From Streptomyces sp. Edi4 (lineage in GTDB: Bacteria > Actinomycetota > Actinomycetes > Streptomycetales > Streptomycetaceae), in the NCBI RefSeq assembly GCF_040253615.1, contig NZ_JBEJGY010000004.1:7748209-7812208 (forward strand): a DNA stretch of 64,000 nt. Reading direction: 5' to 3'. The translations under genes were made by a program, and so were the position numbers. How positions within the stretch are numbered: the stretch's first letter is position 1; each line of letters begins with the position of its first letter. Under the pieces are notes generated by a model, which made no database searches, was not told the origin of the DNA, and saw nothing but the letters and a program-made list of their open reading frames with translations. Shown here piece by piece: positions 52,212 to 60,598 of the stretch.

Positions 52212-52879
52212 CCACCCCCGCCGAGCGCCCCCTGACCGTACTCGTCGTCGACGACGAGGAGTTGACCCGGACCGGGCTGCGCACGCTGCTCTCCGCCCAG
52301 CCCGACATCGAGGTGGTCGGTGAAGCCGACGACGGCTCCCAAGTGCTGCCCCTCGTGCGGGAGCTGCGGCCGGACGTCGTGCTGATGGATGTCCGCATGC
52401 CCACGGTCGACGGCATCGAGGCAACGCGACGGCTGCGGGCGGAACTGGCCGACCCGCCAAAGGTCCTGGTCATCACCACGTTCGAGAACGACGAGCACGT
52501 CTACGACGCGCTACGCGCCGGCGCGGGCGGCTTCCTCCGCAAAAGGGCCCCCGCCCGGCAGATCGCCCACGCCGTCCGCCTGGTCGCAGAGGGCAGCTCG
52601 ATCCTCTTCCCTGACGCTGTATGCCGCCTGGCCACGGCCCGGCCCGTGCGCCCGGAGGCCGCCGCACGCACCGCCGCCCTCACCCAGCGGGAGACGGAGA
52701 TCCTCCGGCTGATGGCGCGCGGCCTGTCCAACCAGGCCATCTCAGTGCAGCTCGTCGTCAGCCAGGAGACCGTGAAGACCCACGTCGGCAACATCCTCAC
52801 CAAACTCGGCGCGGACAACCGCACCCAGGCCGTCATCACGGCATTCCAGGCGGGCCTCGCCGATCCAGACGCGGCGTAG
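52208..52879 (+). CDS. NarL/LuxR-type response regulator
   Basis: 223 residues: receiver domain with the acidic pair VVDDEE, phosphorylated Asp in VLMDVRMPTVDG and Lys in FLRKRAP, then a LuxR helix-turn-helix (LTQRETEILRLMARGLSNQA, SQETVKTHVGNILTKL). It is the output partner of the kinase and starts within the kinase stop codon. No target site could be identified. Confidence 0.9.
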   Translation: MTTPAERPLTVLVVDDEELTRTGLRTLLSAQPDIEVVGEADDGSQVLPLVRELRPDVVLMDVRMPTVDGIEATRRLRAELADPPKVLVITTFENDEHVYDALRAGAGGFLRKRAPARQIAHAVRLVAEGSSILFPDAVCRLATARPVRPEAAARTAALTQRETEILRLMARGLSNQAISVQLVVSQETVKTHVGNILTKLGADNRTQAVITAFQAGLADPDAA

Positions 52880-52894
52880 ACCACTACTACTGGG

Positions 52895-53324
52895 CTGCTG
52901 CTCGGCCTCGAGCCGCTTCCAGCGCGCGGCTGCTCCGTTGCCGTGGGCGTCGCCGGGCAGGAGGTGGGGCAGGGCGCGTGTGAGGTGGGGGAGCGGGGTG
53001 CGGGCGAGGGCGGCGAGGTGCCGGGCCGCGCGCGGGGTGAGGTGGAGTTCGGCTGCTGGCAGGGTGGCGTGGCGGTGGAGGGCGATGCCGATGCCGTGGA
53101 GGAGCTGGGGGGCGTCAGCTGGTAGGTGCCGGCGAGGCGTTGGGTGTCGGAGGCGGTTGCTTCATAGGTCAGTGGCCGTACACGGAGCACGCCCGGAGCG
53201 GCTGGCGGGATCCGCAGCCATACCTCTGGGGTGAGGACGGCACGCTGGGAGGGGGAGGCTGCGGCCGCAGTACGGGTGGTGATGTCTGTCCGGCTCACGG
53301 CGTCCGGTACTCCGGCTTCGCGGC
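52895..53324 (-). pseudogene. Broken frames, possibly a TniQ-like remnant
   Basis: Continuing past the TniB fragment, the minus strand gives stretches such as LTPEVWLRIPPAAPGVLRVR and, in a second frame, ELHLTPRAARHLAALARTPL and LPHLTRALPHLLPGDAHGNG. They have codon bias and could be the beginning of a TniQ-type transposition accessory gene, which normally follows TniB. The assignment is weak; the frames are interrupted. Confidence 0.35.
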
Positions 53325-53494
53325 GGGGTGTGGGGCGGTGGTGCTGCTCGGCGAGGTGGTCGAGGCGGATCGCGTCGAGGGTGGTTTTGGTGATGCGTTC
53401 GGTGCCGTCGATGAGGGAGGTGATGGCGGCTTGGCGGATGAGGCGGGCGAGGCTGCCGATGCGGCCAGTGGTGCGCTGATGCAGGTAGGGGGCT
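53325..53494 (-). pseudogene. TniB-type AAA ATPase, C-terminal fragment
   Basis: About 55 residues: LHQRTTGRIGSLARLIRQAA, ITSLIDGTERITKTTLDAIR, LDHLAEQHH. This is the end of the TniB/AAA_22 helper ATPase of Tn5053/Tn402-like and IS21-like transposons. The frame is cut at 53494 by the left end of the IS5-type element, so the rest was separated by that insertion; it was not found on the other side. Confidence 0.7.
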
Positions 53495-54571
53495 AGGGCC
53501 TGTGTGATGTCGTGATCAACGGTTGGGTTCTGCCTCGTTCGCGGGGTGGAGTCCGGTAGGACTGTTGTCGTGACGCGTAGGCAACACACCAATGCCCAGT
53601 GGAAGTTCATCGAGCCGCATCTGCCGATCGGTAGGTACGGGCCGTATCCGGAGCGGTTGCGGGAGCAGTTCGAGGGTGTGATCTGGGGGTTCCGTTCCAG
53701 TGGGCGGTGGCGGGAGATGCCTGCCGAGTTCGGACCCTGGGCGACCGTCTAGGGACGCTTTCGCGTGTGGCGGGACGCGGGTGTGTTCACCGCTCTGCTG
53801 GAAGGCCTGATCGCCCAGGGGGCCGGCGCCGACAGGACGGACTTGTCGCTGGTCAGCGTGGACTCCACCACGGTTCGTGCTCACCACGATGCCGCGGGCA
53901 TGCGGGTCAGCAAGCACCTCATGAAGACCTTGGAAGAAGCCGTGCGGGAAGAGGAGACAGCCCCCCAAAAGGGGGCGACTCGGAGGAACAGAATGGACAG
54001 GATGAACGCCGGCGCATCCGGCGCCGACACAGGATCCGCCTGCAGGAAGCCCTGCTCGGCAGGTCCCGGGGCGGCCTCACCAGCAAGATTCATCGTGCCG
54101 CGGACCGCCAGTGCCGTCCGCTCGCGCTGGTCCTGACCGCCGGGCAGGCCGGGGACAGCCCGCAGTTCATCCCCGTGCTCAAGAAGGTTCGAGTTCGCCT
54201 GCCCGTCGGCCGCCCTCGCACAACGCCCGGCGCGGTCGCCGGGGACAAGGCCTACTCGTCCCGCGGCAACCGTGCCTACCTGCGCAACGCGGAATCAAGG
54301 CCGTCATCCCAGAGAAGAAGGACCAGGCCGCCAACCACAGGAAGAAGGGCGCACGAGGCGGCCGGACCATCAGCCACGACGCCGGCCTCTACAAGGAACG
54401 GAATACCCTCGAGCGTCTGATCAACAAGCTGAAAGCCTGGCGAGGCATCGCCACCCGCTACGACAAAACCCCGGACAGCTACCTCGCCGGCCTCCACCTC
54501 CGCGCCGCCATGATCTGGATCGACGACCTCGTGAAAACCGCCGACTGATCACGACATCACACACGCCCTAG
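53493..54571 (+). mobile_element. Degenerate IS5-family element with terminal inverted repeats
   Basis: The ends CTAGGGCCTGTGTGATGTCG (from 53493) and its reverse partner ending CGCCCTAG (54571) form inverted repeats of 26 bp with one mismatch. Its transposase (53570-54548) is broken. It interrupts a TniB gene on the left and is abutted by an IS481 element on the right. Confidence 0.8.
53570..54548 (+). pseudogene. IS5-family transposase, inactivated
   Basis: Beginning TRRQHTNAQWKFIEPHLPIG and continuing WREMPAEFGPWATV, then an in-frame TAG at 53750-53752 where relatives have Tyr, then GRFRVWRDAGVFTALLEGLI and LSVVSVDSTT-type DDE aspartate motif (LVSVDSTTVRAHHDAAGM). A frame change near 54000 leads to LLGRSRGGLTSKIHRAADRQ and GQAGDSPQFIPVLKKV, and another near 54285 to GIKAVIPEKKDQAANHRKKG and the final LAGLHLRAAMIWIDDL. 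One nonsense mutation and two frameshifts make it dead; it could move only in trans. Confidence 0.85.
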
Positions 54572-55521
54572 TTGTATTGCCCTGTGAGGTTGGGGACGCG
54601 GCTGGCGGGTGGTTTGCCTGCGAGTGCGGTGTGGCCGCGGTGGTGATTGTAGGAGTGCAACCAGTGCGGGAACGCGTCGCGTCGTTCCTGTTCTGACCGG
54701 TAGGGGCGGGCGTAGGCCCATTCGTCGAGCAGGGTGCGGTTGAGGCGTTCGACCTTGCCGTTGGTCTGGGGCCGGTAGGGCCGGGGTCGTTTGTGCGCGA
54801 TTCCGGCCGCCGCCAGTGTGTCCCGCCAGGTGCGCGAGCGGTAGCAACTGCCGTTGTCGGTCAGGACGCGTTCGACGGTGATACCCACACCGGTGAAGTA
54901 GGCGTGGGCCCGCTGCCAGAAACCTGTCGCGGTTTCCTTTTTCTCGTCGGTGAGGATCTCGCTGTAGGCGAGGCGGGAGTGGTCGTCGACGGCGGTGTGG
55001 ATGTAGCTGTAGCCGGTGCCGGAACGGGTTCTGCGTCCTGCGTGCCGGCCCAGCACCTTGTGGCCTCCGCCGTCGGGGATGTTGCCGAGCTTCTTGATGT
55101 CCACGTGCACCAGCTCGCCCGGGCGGTCGCGTTCGTAGCGGCGTATGACGTGGCCGGTGGCGCGGTCCAGGTGGGTGAGGCGGGCCAGGCCGTAGCGGGT
55201 CAGCACACGGTGGACGGTGGAGGGCACCAGACCCAGCAGGTGGGCGATGCGGGCCGGTCCCCAGCGGCGCAGGAGCCTCACCTTGATGATCCGTCGTTCG
55301 GTCCGGGTCGGGGTGCGGCGCGGGCTGGTCCGCGGACGGGAGGAACGGTCGGACATCCCTGCTTCGCCGGACTGCCGGTAGCGCTCGGCCCATCGCTGGG
55401 CCGTGGTGGGTGAGACCTGGAAACGCTCGGCGGCTCGCCGCAACGGCCAGCGGTCCTCGACCACACAGCGGGCCAGACGTAGGCGGCCGGTCTCGGTCAG
55501 CGGTGCATTACGGTGGGGCAC
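54568..55521 (-). CDS. IS481-family transposase
   Basis: 317 residues, intact: N-terminal helix-turn-helix (PLRRAAERFQVSPTTAQRWA), then the DDE integrase core with Asp in ELVHVDIKKLG, Asp in VLTDNGSCYRS and Glu in NGKVERLNRTLLDEW. GTG 55521 starts the conserved region. The reading frame runs through the inverted repeat, and its stop TAG (54570-54568) is supplied by the duplicated CCTAGT target. It appears functional. Confidence 0.9.
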   Translation of the reverse strand: MPHRNAPLTETGRLRLARCVVEDRWPLRRAAERFQVSPTTAQRWAERYRQSGEAGMSDRSSRPRTSPRRTPTRTERRIIKVRLLRRWGPARIAHLLGLVPSTVHRVLTRYGLARLTHLDRATGHVIRRYERDRPGELVHVDIKKLGNIPDGGGHKVLGRHAGRRTRSGTGYSYIHTAVDDHSRLAYSEILTDEKKETATGFWQRAHAYFTGVGITVERVLTDNGSCYRSRTWRDTLAAAGIAHKRPRPYRPQTNGKVERLNRTLLDEWAYARPYRSEQERRDAFPHWLHSYNHHRGHTALAGKPPASRVPNLTGQYN

Positions 55522-55641
55522 GAGGGCCTTTCTGGTCGGTGTAGACGTCGCAATCCACACCGAACCCGGAAGGCCCTCACCCGTTCAAGAGCTCTCAACC
55601 GAGACCTGGCTCACCCGTCCACAACCTCCCGGGGCAATACA
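54573..55641 (-). mobile_element. IS481-family insertion sequence, apparently complete
   Basis: Terminal repeats TGTATTGCCCTGTGAGGTT (54573-54591) and, inverted, TGTATTGCCCCGGGAGGTT (55641-55623), 17 of 19 identical, are flanked by the direct repeat CCTAGT (54567-54572 and 55642-55647). The NCTAGN target and 6-bp duplication are as described for IS481. It inserted exactly in the CTAG at the right end of the IS5-type element. Confidence 0.9.
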
Positions 55642-55744
55642 CCTAGTGCCGCAGCACTGCCCGGGCTGGTGGCACGCACACCGTCCCACTCATGCCACCA
55701 ACCCGGGCACCGCGCCATCCCCACCGGAACCGGGAGTACCCGCC

Positions 55745-56158
55745 ATGCGTCCCACCGGCATGAACCGACGCCCACGTCCTGCGATCACCCTTGCGGTCGC
55801 GCTCGTCAGCGGCCTCGTGGTCACCGCATGCGGGAAATCAACCAAGGTAACGACCCCTGAATCGACTCCGTCCTCAACCACCCAGCCGATCTCCAGAGGG
55901 GCACTCCTCGCCCCAGACGGCAAGACCATCACCACGGTCATCCCGGTCGGCGGGTGCCAGAAGGGGCAGCTCACAGGAACCGAGAGCCAAACAACGGTCA
56001 CACTCTCTCTGTCACTGACCACACATCAGAAGGCCGGCGAAGTCTGCGCGGCCAACATCAGACTCGATCATGTGAGTTACAAGCTCCAGGCCCCGCTGAG
56101 CAACCGCACGATCTTGGACCACGCCACACGCAAGCCACTGCCCGTCACCAAACAGTAG
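55745..56158 (+). CDS. Small putative lipoprotein
   Basis: 137 residues: a short basic start, a hydrophobic signal ALVSGLVVTACGKS with the lipidated cysteine at about residue 30, then a Thr/Ser/Pro linker and a small beta-rich domain with two cysteines (VGGCQKGQL and AGEVCAANI) that could be disulfide-bonded. It would sit on the outer face of the membrane. No family recognised. ATG 55745 follows GGGAG at about 8 nt. It is preserved between two mobile segments; a stem-loop follows it. Confidence 0.7.
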   Translation: MRPTGMNRRPRPAITLAVALVSGLVVTACGKSTKVTTPESTPSSTTQPISRGALLAPDGKTITTVIPVGGCQKGQLTGTESQTTVTLSLSLTTHQKAGEVCAANIRLDHVSYKLQAPLSNRTILDHATRKPLPVTKQ

Positions 56159-56217
56159 TCCGGCCAAGAGGACGACCACCGAGGTGCGCACCCCGTGCGG
56201 TTGTGCGCATCGACGAT

Positions 56218-56253
56218 GCCCGACTCCACTCGGTGGAGTGGACGACATCGGGC
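56218..56253 (+). terminator. Two-tier stem-loop after the lipoprotein gene
   Basis: Outer stem GCCCGA/TCGGGC (56218-56223, 56248-56253) and inner stem CCACTC/GAGTGG with a 4-nt loop, 60 bp after the stop. It ends three bases before the left 83-bp inverted repeat. Confidence 0.55.
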
Positions 56254-56361
56254 GTGAGTGAGCCTCCGCCAACTTGAAGTCGCAGGTCAAAGGGCTGGTG
56301 TGACCGGCTCTCGGGGTGCTCGTGCTGGTCGTGGGCGGCTGTCTGCGGAGTAGATCGTTTG

Positions 56362-57194
56362 TCAGCGGTTGACTTCGAGGTTCGTCAGAACGAGCAGGGC
56401 GCGCAGGAGACGGGTCGCTTGGGCGGGGTCGGTGCGGAGCTTGGTGAGGATCCGCCAGTTCTTGAGGTGGGCGAAGCCGTGCTCTACCGGTGCGCGTCCG
56501 ATGGCGAGGACGCGGTTGGCGGTCTTCTCGCCGGGCGTGAGCTTGTGAGTGCGGCTGGCGTGGAAGCCGGTGACGATCACGGGATCGAGTACGTCGTTGT
56601 CCAGGCCGCGGAAGCCGAGGTCGGCCAACGCTCCGAGACCGGCGGCGCGCAGGTGGGCCAGGATGTGGTTGTGGCGGGCGGCGGTGTTGTCGTGGGTGCG
56701 GCCGGGCCGGGCGGCGGATATCAAAATCAGGCGCCCGTTCTCGTCGGTCAGGGCGAGGAAGCGCAGGCCATGGCTGCGGTGCTTGCCGGAGTAGTTACGC
56801 CGGTCGGCCTTCCCGGTGCGGCGCTGGGTGTGGATGAGGGTGCCGTCGATCAGAACCACCTCCCCGCCCTGCCGGCGACCTTCTTCAGGGCGCGGTCCAG
56901 GCGCGGGGCCTGCGCGGCAAGCAGGGCGATCAACTCGTCGCGCCAGCGGCGGACGGTGGACTCGGACACGTCGTTGCCGCCGGCCATGTCGGCCAGGCGC
57001 TGGTCGTGGCGCAGCACGGCTAGGACGATCACCACGATTCGTCCGGGCGGCAAGATCCGCCATCGTGACCGGATCACTTTCAGGTGACGCCGCAGCAGAT
57101 CGGCGAGGTGGTTGACGGTGCGCGTGGACAACGGCAGACGGCACCGGTAGACAAGCGGGAGGGTGTCCTCTGTGCGCTCTTTGGTATTCGTCAC
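56362..57194 (-). pseudogene. IS5-like DDE transposase with a frameshift
   Basis: First part (about 114 residues): a helix-turn-helix region (LADMAGGNDVSESTVRRWRD) ending ALKKVAGRAGRWF. Second part in another frame: EVVLIDGTLIHTQRR (first catalytic Asp), RSHGLRFLALTDENGRLIL, LGALADLGFRGLDND and PVEHGFAHLKNWRILTKLRT (catalytic Glu). The junction near 56875 needs one extra base to read through. Either a deletion has killed it, or this IS uses programmed frameshifting; the GGGCGGGGAGG run at the joint allows both. Confidence 0.8.
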
Positions 57195-57266
57195 ACAATT
57201 CCAACGGCCGCCGGGGGCACCCCGGTTACGCCCGCGCCGGTCTACTCCGAGTGGTGGCTTTCCTGA

Positions 57267-57722
57267 TCACAGGCGGGTGGTGAACCGGCCGTCGGGCAGC
57301 TTGCGGAGCCAGCCGCGATCGACGAGTCTGATCAGCTTGCTGCGTAGTGGTTCCAGCTTGGCCTTCACGCTGACACCCACCCCCACCGCCTCGCCGACCT
57401 CGCGGGCCATGACCGGTCCGGCGGCCTGCTGCACGGCGGCGAGGATGCGCTGATAGTCCCACGGCAGCGAGTCCTCCTCCACGCCCGATTCACGGTGCGG
57501 AATCAGCATCACCGCCCGGCCGCCCACCTGCCCGGGCACCGGACCGGCGGAGGCGCGTTCCTCGGCGAGCTGCCCGGTCATCCGTTCAAGGACGCGCTCG
57601 GCGACTGCGAGTTCGTCCCGCTCGGCTCGCACTTCCGCCAGCTGTTTGGCCAGCTGCTCTTCGAGTTCGTCCAGTTCCGCGCGCCGCGCGGTGATCCGTT
57701 CCAGCAGTTCGGGATCCAGCAT
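57267..57722 (-). CDS. Coiled-coil protein with C-terminal winged helix
   Basis: 151 residues. Residues 1-58 form a long charged coiled coil (ELLERITARRAELDELEEQL, AKQLAEVRAERDEL). A middle linker is followed by a winged-helix-like domain (LPWDYQRILAAVQQAAGPVM, AREVGEAVGVGVSVKAKLEP, GWLRKLPDGRFTTRL). It looks like a dimeric DNA-binding protein. Streptomyces have many similar genes, typically near insertion elements, without assigned function. It lies inside the 83-bp-repeat unit and may be part of its cargo or regulation. Confidence 0.7.
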   Translation of the reverse strand: MLDPELLERITARRAELDELEEQLAKQLAEVRAERDELAVAERVLERMTGQLAEERASAGPVPGQVGGRAVMLIPHRESGVEEDSLPWDYQRILAAVQQAAGPVMAREVGEAVGVGVSVKAKLEPLRSKLIRLVDRGWLRKLPDGRFTTRL

Positions 57723-57795
57723 GCACCGGATCGTAGAGGGGCACCCGACCCCAGCAGGTAGGAATCGGTTGTCCAGGGAGTGTCGGGTGGCTCGA

Positions 57796-58281
57796 TCAGC
57801 GGGACGGGAGGGAAGCCAGAGAGCGGTCCCACTCGTCAGCCGCGTGCAGCAGCGTTGCGGTGTCCAACCTGACCTCCACGACGTACTGGTAGATGTCAGC
57901 CCCATCATCGCCCTGTTGCCACGGAGGTGCCGCCTCCAGAGACAGATGAACGCGGATCACCGCGGTCCCGCTCTCGATTCGATGGGCGAGGCTGAATGCC
58001 ACGACCGGCTCGATGAACCACGTGTCAGGCGACAGCTCGCCTTCGGCATCAGGTTCGGTGACGTCCACCGTCCCTGCGGCCACCGCGCGCAGCCACGCGG
58101 ACACCTGGCGGGCTTCATCGGTGAGCAGACACGGATCGGCGAAGGACCACTTTCCCTCAGGAGTCGCCACCGTGCCCTCGATGACCAGCCAGTTGTCGTC
58201 GTACGAGTCGCCCCGAACGGTGACGAACTGATAGCGCACTGGCCGGAGGTCGACACTGTTGGAGAGATCGTTCAGGAGCAC
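57796..58281 (-). CDS. WapI-type immunity protein
   Basis: 161 residues, cytoplasmic, acidic. The segment GDSYDDNWLVIEGTVATPEG, then ADPCLLTDEARQVSAWLRAV and FIEPVVAFSLAHR, is the WapI pattern; WapI proteins neutralise the C-terminal nuclease of the cell-wall toxin WapA and related toxins. No WapA-like toxin is adjacent, so it is an orphan. Being inside a unit with inverted-repeat ends, it may be a mobile protection gene. ATG 58281 starts at MLLNDLSNSVD. Confidence 0.8.
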   Translation of the reverse strand: MLLNDLSNSVDLRPVRYQFVTVRGDSYDDNWLVIEGTVATPEGKWSFADPCLLTDEARQVSAWLRAVAAGTVDVTEPDAEGELSPDTWFIEPVVAFSLAHRIESGTAVIRVHLSLEAAPPWQQGDDGADIYQYVVEVRLDTATLLHAADEWDRSLASLPSR

Positions 58282-58512
58282 CGGGCCAGGATGTCATGCG
58301 CTGACCAGCAGCTGACTGCGCCCCCAGCCCAGGTGCACGGGCCAGAGCGCCGCCCCTGACTCCGTTTCGGAGACAATCCCGACCTCTGTCAGACGATCTT
58401 CTCGATGGGCTCCCGCCCACGACCAGCACGAGCACTCTGAGGACCGACCACACCAGCCCTTTAACCTGCGGCTTCAAGTTGGCGGAGGCTCACTCCACCG
58501 CACCGACCCCAC

Positions 58513-58690
58513 CCCGGTGCGCACCACTCCCGCGCGCCGACCGCACCGGTGCGCACCGCCCACCGACTGGAGGCGCACCGGATGGACGGCGGTGCGCATC
58601 GTGGCGCGCACCGGATGGACCCGGGCGCACCACCGCACCGCACCCTGTGCGCATCCACCCCGCACGGTGGTGCGCCTACCGGTGCGCACC
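58513..58690. repeat. Cluster of GGTGCGCACC repeats
   Basis: Perfect 10-bp palindromes GGTGCGCACC lie at 58516, 58548 and 58681, with several near-copies between (GGTGCGCATC, GGCGCGCACC, GGGCGCACC). GCGCACCGGATGGAC occurs twice (58574, 58606). The spacing is irregular. The array stands next to replication/relaxation-type gene remnants and could be an old plasmid or conjugative-element control or origin site. Confidence 0.6.
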
Positions 58691-58985
58691 GTTCGCCGCG
58701 TGAGCCACCGCCAGGTGCGCGTCGCGCGACACCTCCAAGGTGTCGGCGGTGTTCTCGTGGTCGGGGTGCGGGACGATGCTCACCATGAACCGGATGATGC
58801 TGCGGGCGATGCCCGGCACCGCCGTGGTGGGAGAGTCCCGCGCCCAGTCGCGCAGCGCGGACAGCAGCACGCATCCGACCTCGTCCAGGGCGAAGGAGTC
58901 CGCGCACAGGTCGGCCTCTGCGTCCACGGCCGTGACGGGCCAGACGATGTCCTCTGCGATCCGCAGCAGGATGAACGCCAGCTCT
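58676..58985 (-). pseudogene. Unknown protein fragment (C-terminal part only)
   Basis: A coding-looking minus-strand frame: LAFILLRIAEDIVWPVTAVD, DEVGCVLLSALRDWARDSPT, ARSIIRFMVSIVPHPDHENT and so on to a stop in the GGTGCGCACC array. It has natural amino-acid composition, unlike the neighbouring frames. At 58985 it is cut off and opposite-strand sequence of another gene begins. Family not recognised. Confidence 0.5.
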
Positions 58986-59926
58986 TCAAGCGGAAGGTGA
59001 AGGACACCGACGGCAAGGAGCGCCCGATGTGGCGCACCCGCTGGACGTCCCCGGACACCTCTTCCGGTGACTAGACGCACCCGCCCGTCCTGCTGGTGTT
59101 CAACCGGATCGGCGAGCGCAACCCCAACCGCACGATCCCGCGCCTGATGGAACTCACCCGGCACTTGTGGGAGGGCGAGCGGCAGAAGGCCGGACACCAT
59201 CGCTACGACGGGCGGATCCCGACCATCGCGACCGGGCTGAAGAACCTGAGCCAGCACGGCCCGACCGGCGCGGTCTTCCTCCGCTTCGGCCGCGACCACA
59301 TGGAGCCCCTGCGGGGGGCGATCGGCAACCCTCGCCGCGAGGCCGCCGATACCCGCGCCCGGGAAGAGACCGCGCGTGCTCAGCGGGAGTACCAGGCGAA
59401 GGTGCAGCGCGCGGCGCAGGAGCAGGCGGCGAAGAAGGTAGCCGAGCGTGAGGCGCGTCGTCCCGTGTGCGCCGACTGCGGGGCGAAGTTCACCGACGCA
59501 CGGTGGGAGGCGGCACAGGTGACGGACTGGGGCACCCCGGACTCCCACCCGCACCTGTGCGACACCTGCAAGCAGAAGTCCGGACCGGCCGCCGGCGGCA
59601 CGGCGGCCGGTCCGCAGGAGCACCAGGAGCAGGAGCGCGCGGACGTGGAGCAGCACGGCTTCCGGCGGAACACCCGGCGCCCCGTCTGCACCCAGTGCGG
59701 TGGCGACTTCGCCAACGAACGGTGGCGGGCCACCGAGCGTGACGGTTGGGGCAGCACATCCCAGGAGCCCCGACCGACGCTGGGCGGGGACTGCGACCGG
59801 CGGCACTCGAGGGCCGAATTGGAGGAAGCCTGGCCGGGTGCGACTCTCCGGGACCAGGACCAGGAGCAGGGGCAATCCGTGCCCGAGCAGAAGGCCACCG
59901 GCTGGTTCTCACGTCTGCGCCGCTGA
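58985..59926 (+). pseudogene. Replication-relaxation-like protein, truncated and with a stop, ending in two zinc-ribbon repeats
   Basis: Starting abruptly with KRKVKDTDGKERPMWRTRW, the frame meets TAG at 59072-59074 and then continues LLVFNRIGERNPNRTIPRLM ... FLRFGRDHMEPLRGAIGNPR, the end of the replication-relaxation family common on Streptomyces plasmids and ICEs. After a charged helix come two related segments, PVCADCGAKFTDARWEAAQV and PVCTQCGGDFANERWRATER, each with CxxC and a later Cys pair or Cys/His, probably zinc-binding. From 59096 the downstream part (276 residues) has an intact frame. Confidence 0.7.
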
Positions 59927-60019
59927 GCCGGGCAAGCCGTCGGCGGGCTCGGGCAAGCCCAAGGTGACCCTGGGCAAGCCCGCTCCGCTGGCGGCGACGC
60001 GATGGGTACAAGTACCGGT

Positions 60020-60217
60020 ATGGCACGGGAACGCATCCGGTGGTCGGCCGTGGTGGCGCGGGCCCAGGAGATCGTGGAGAGCTACGAGGGCGGCGTCAAG
60101 CTGCGCCAGGTCATGTACCGCCTGTTCTCCGAAGGGGCGCTGCCGCACACGGCGCCGATGTACCGGCGACTGTCCGCGCAACTGGCCAAGGCTCACAAGC
60201 CCATGGACCTGCGGTGA
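60020..60217 (+). pseudogene. Start of a plasmid/ICE-type protein, cut short
   Basis: 65 residues: ERIRWSAVVARAQEIVESYE, GGVKLRQVMYRLFSEGALPH, TAPMYRRLSAQLAKAH, then a stop. It matches the beginning of a much longer (about 350 residues) protein that occurs on Streptomyces integrative elements, so most is lost. ATG 60020 is preceded by the palindrome GGTAC-AA-GTACC (60006-60017). Confidence 0.6.
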
Positions 60218-60342
60218 TGGGTGGAGGAAAGCGGCCTGGCTCTGGGAGCCGGAGGCCGCATACGCCGGTACGTTGCTGGGCCCTCAGCTGCTCGACGTCT
60301 GACTGACGACGTCAACCCTCGGCAGGCGTCACCCGCACGTAT

Positions 60343-60535
60343 TCAGGCTCGTTCCGCCGCCGCGGCGACGATCCAGTTTCTGAACTCGACGGAGACGTGC
60401 CGGAGATGGTGGTCCAGAACCTCGTCCGGGAAAGTAGACCGACAGGCTCGCTGTGAAGCCGTCGGCGGTGTCGCCGAACTGGATCAGGGCTCGCCCGATG
60501 ATCGTGCCGTCGGTCAGGAAGAGGTTCGAGGACAT
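60343..60535 (-). pseudogene. Small hypothetical gene with a 1-nt frameshift
   Basis: ATG 60535 starts SSNLFLTDGTIIGRALIQFG and TASLSVYFP; the frame is then lost, but one base further it goes on DEVLDHHLRHVSVEFRNWIV AAAAERA and stops at 60343. Together it gives a compact protein of 63 residues, hinting at an extra G near 60430. No family recognised; it could also be a sequencing error. Confidence 0.5.
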
Positions 60536-60598
60536 CTTGCGCGGAAACTCGGACTCCCAGCGAAGGAAGGGGCCTGGGCCGCGAGAGGGCCGTGGAGT

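Larger units (their letters stand above)
56256..58495. mobile_element. 2.2-kb unit bounded by 83-bp inverted repeats, with cargo genes
   Basis: 56256-56338 and 58413-58495 are inverted copies, 75 of 83 positions identical, beginning GAGTGAGCCTCCGCCAACTT on both outer sides. Enclosed are a transposase (frameshifted), a coiled-coil winged-helix gene and a WapI-type immunity gene, all on the minus strand. No target duplication is visible (flanks GCGT and CACC), so the repeats may be ends of a transposon or two copies of a shorter element. Confidence 0.6.

Noticed and set aside
52940..53230. Plus-strand frames rich in Gly/Arg after the response regulator
   Set aside because: Shadows of the minus-strand transposition-gene remnant; no start with a ribosome site and no homology.
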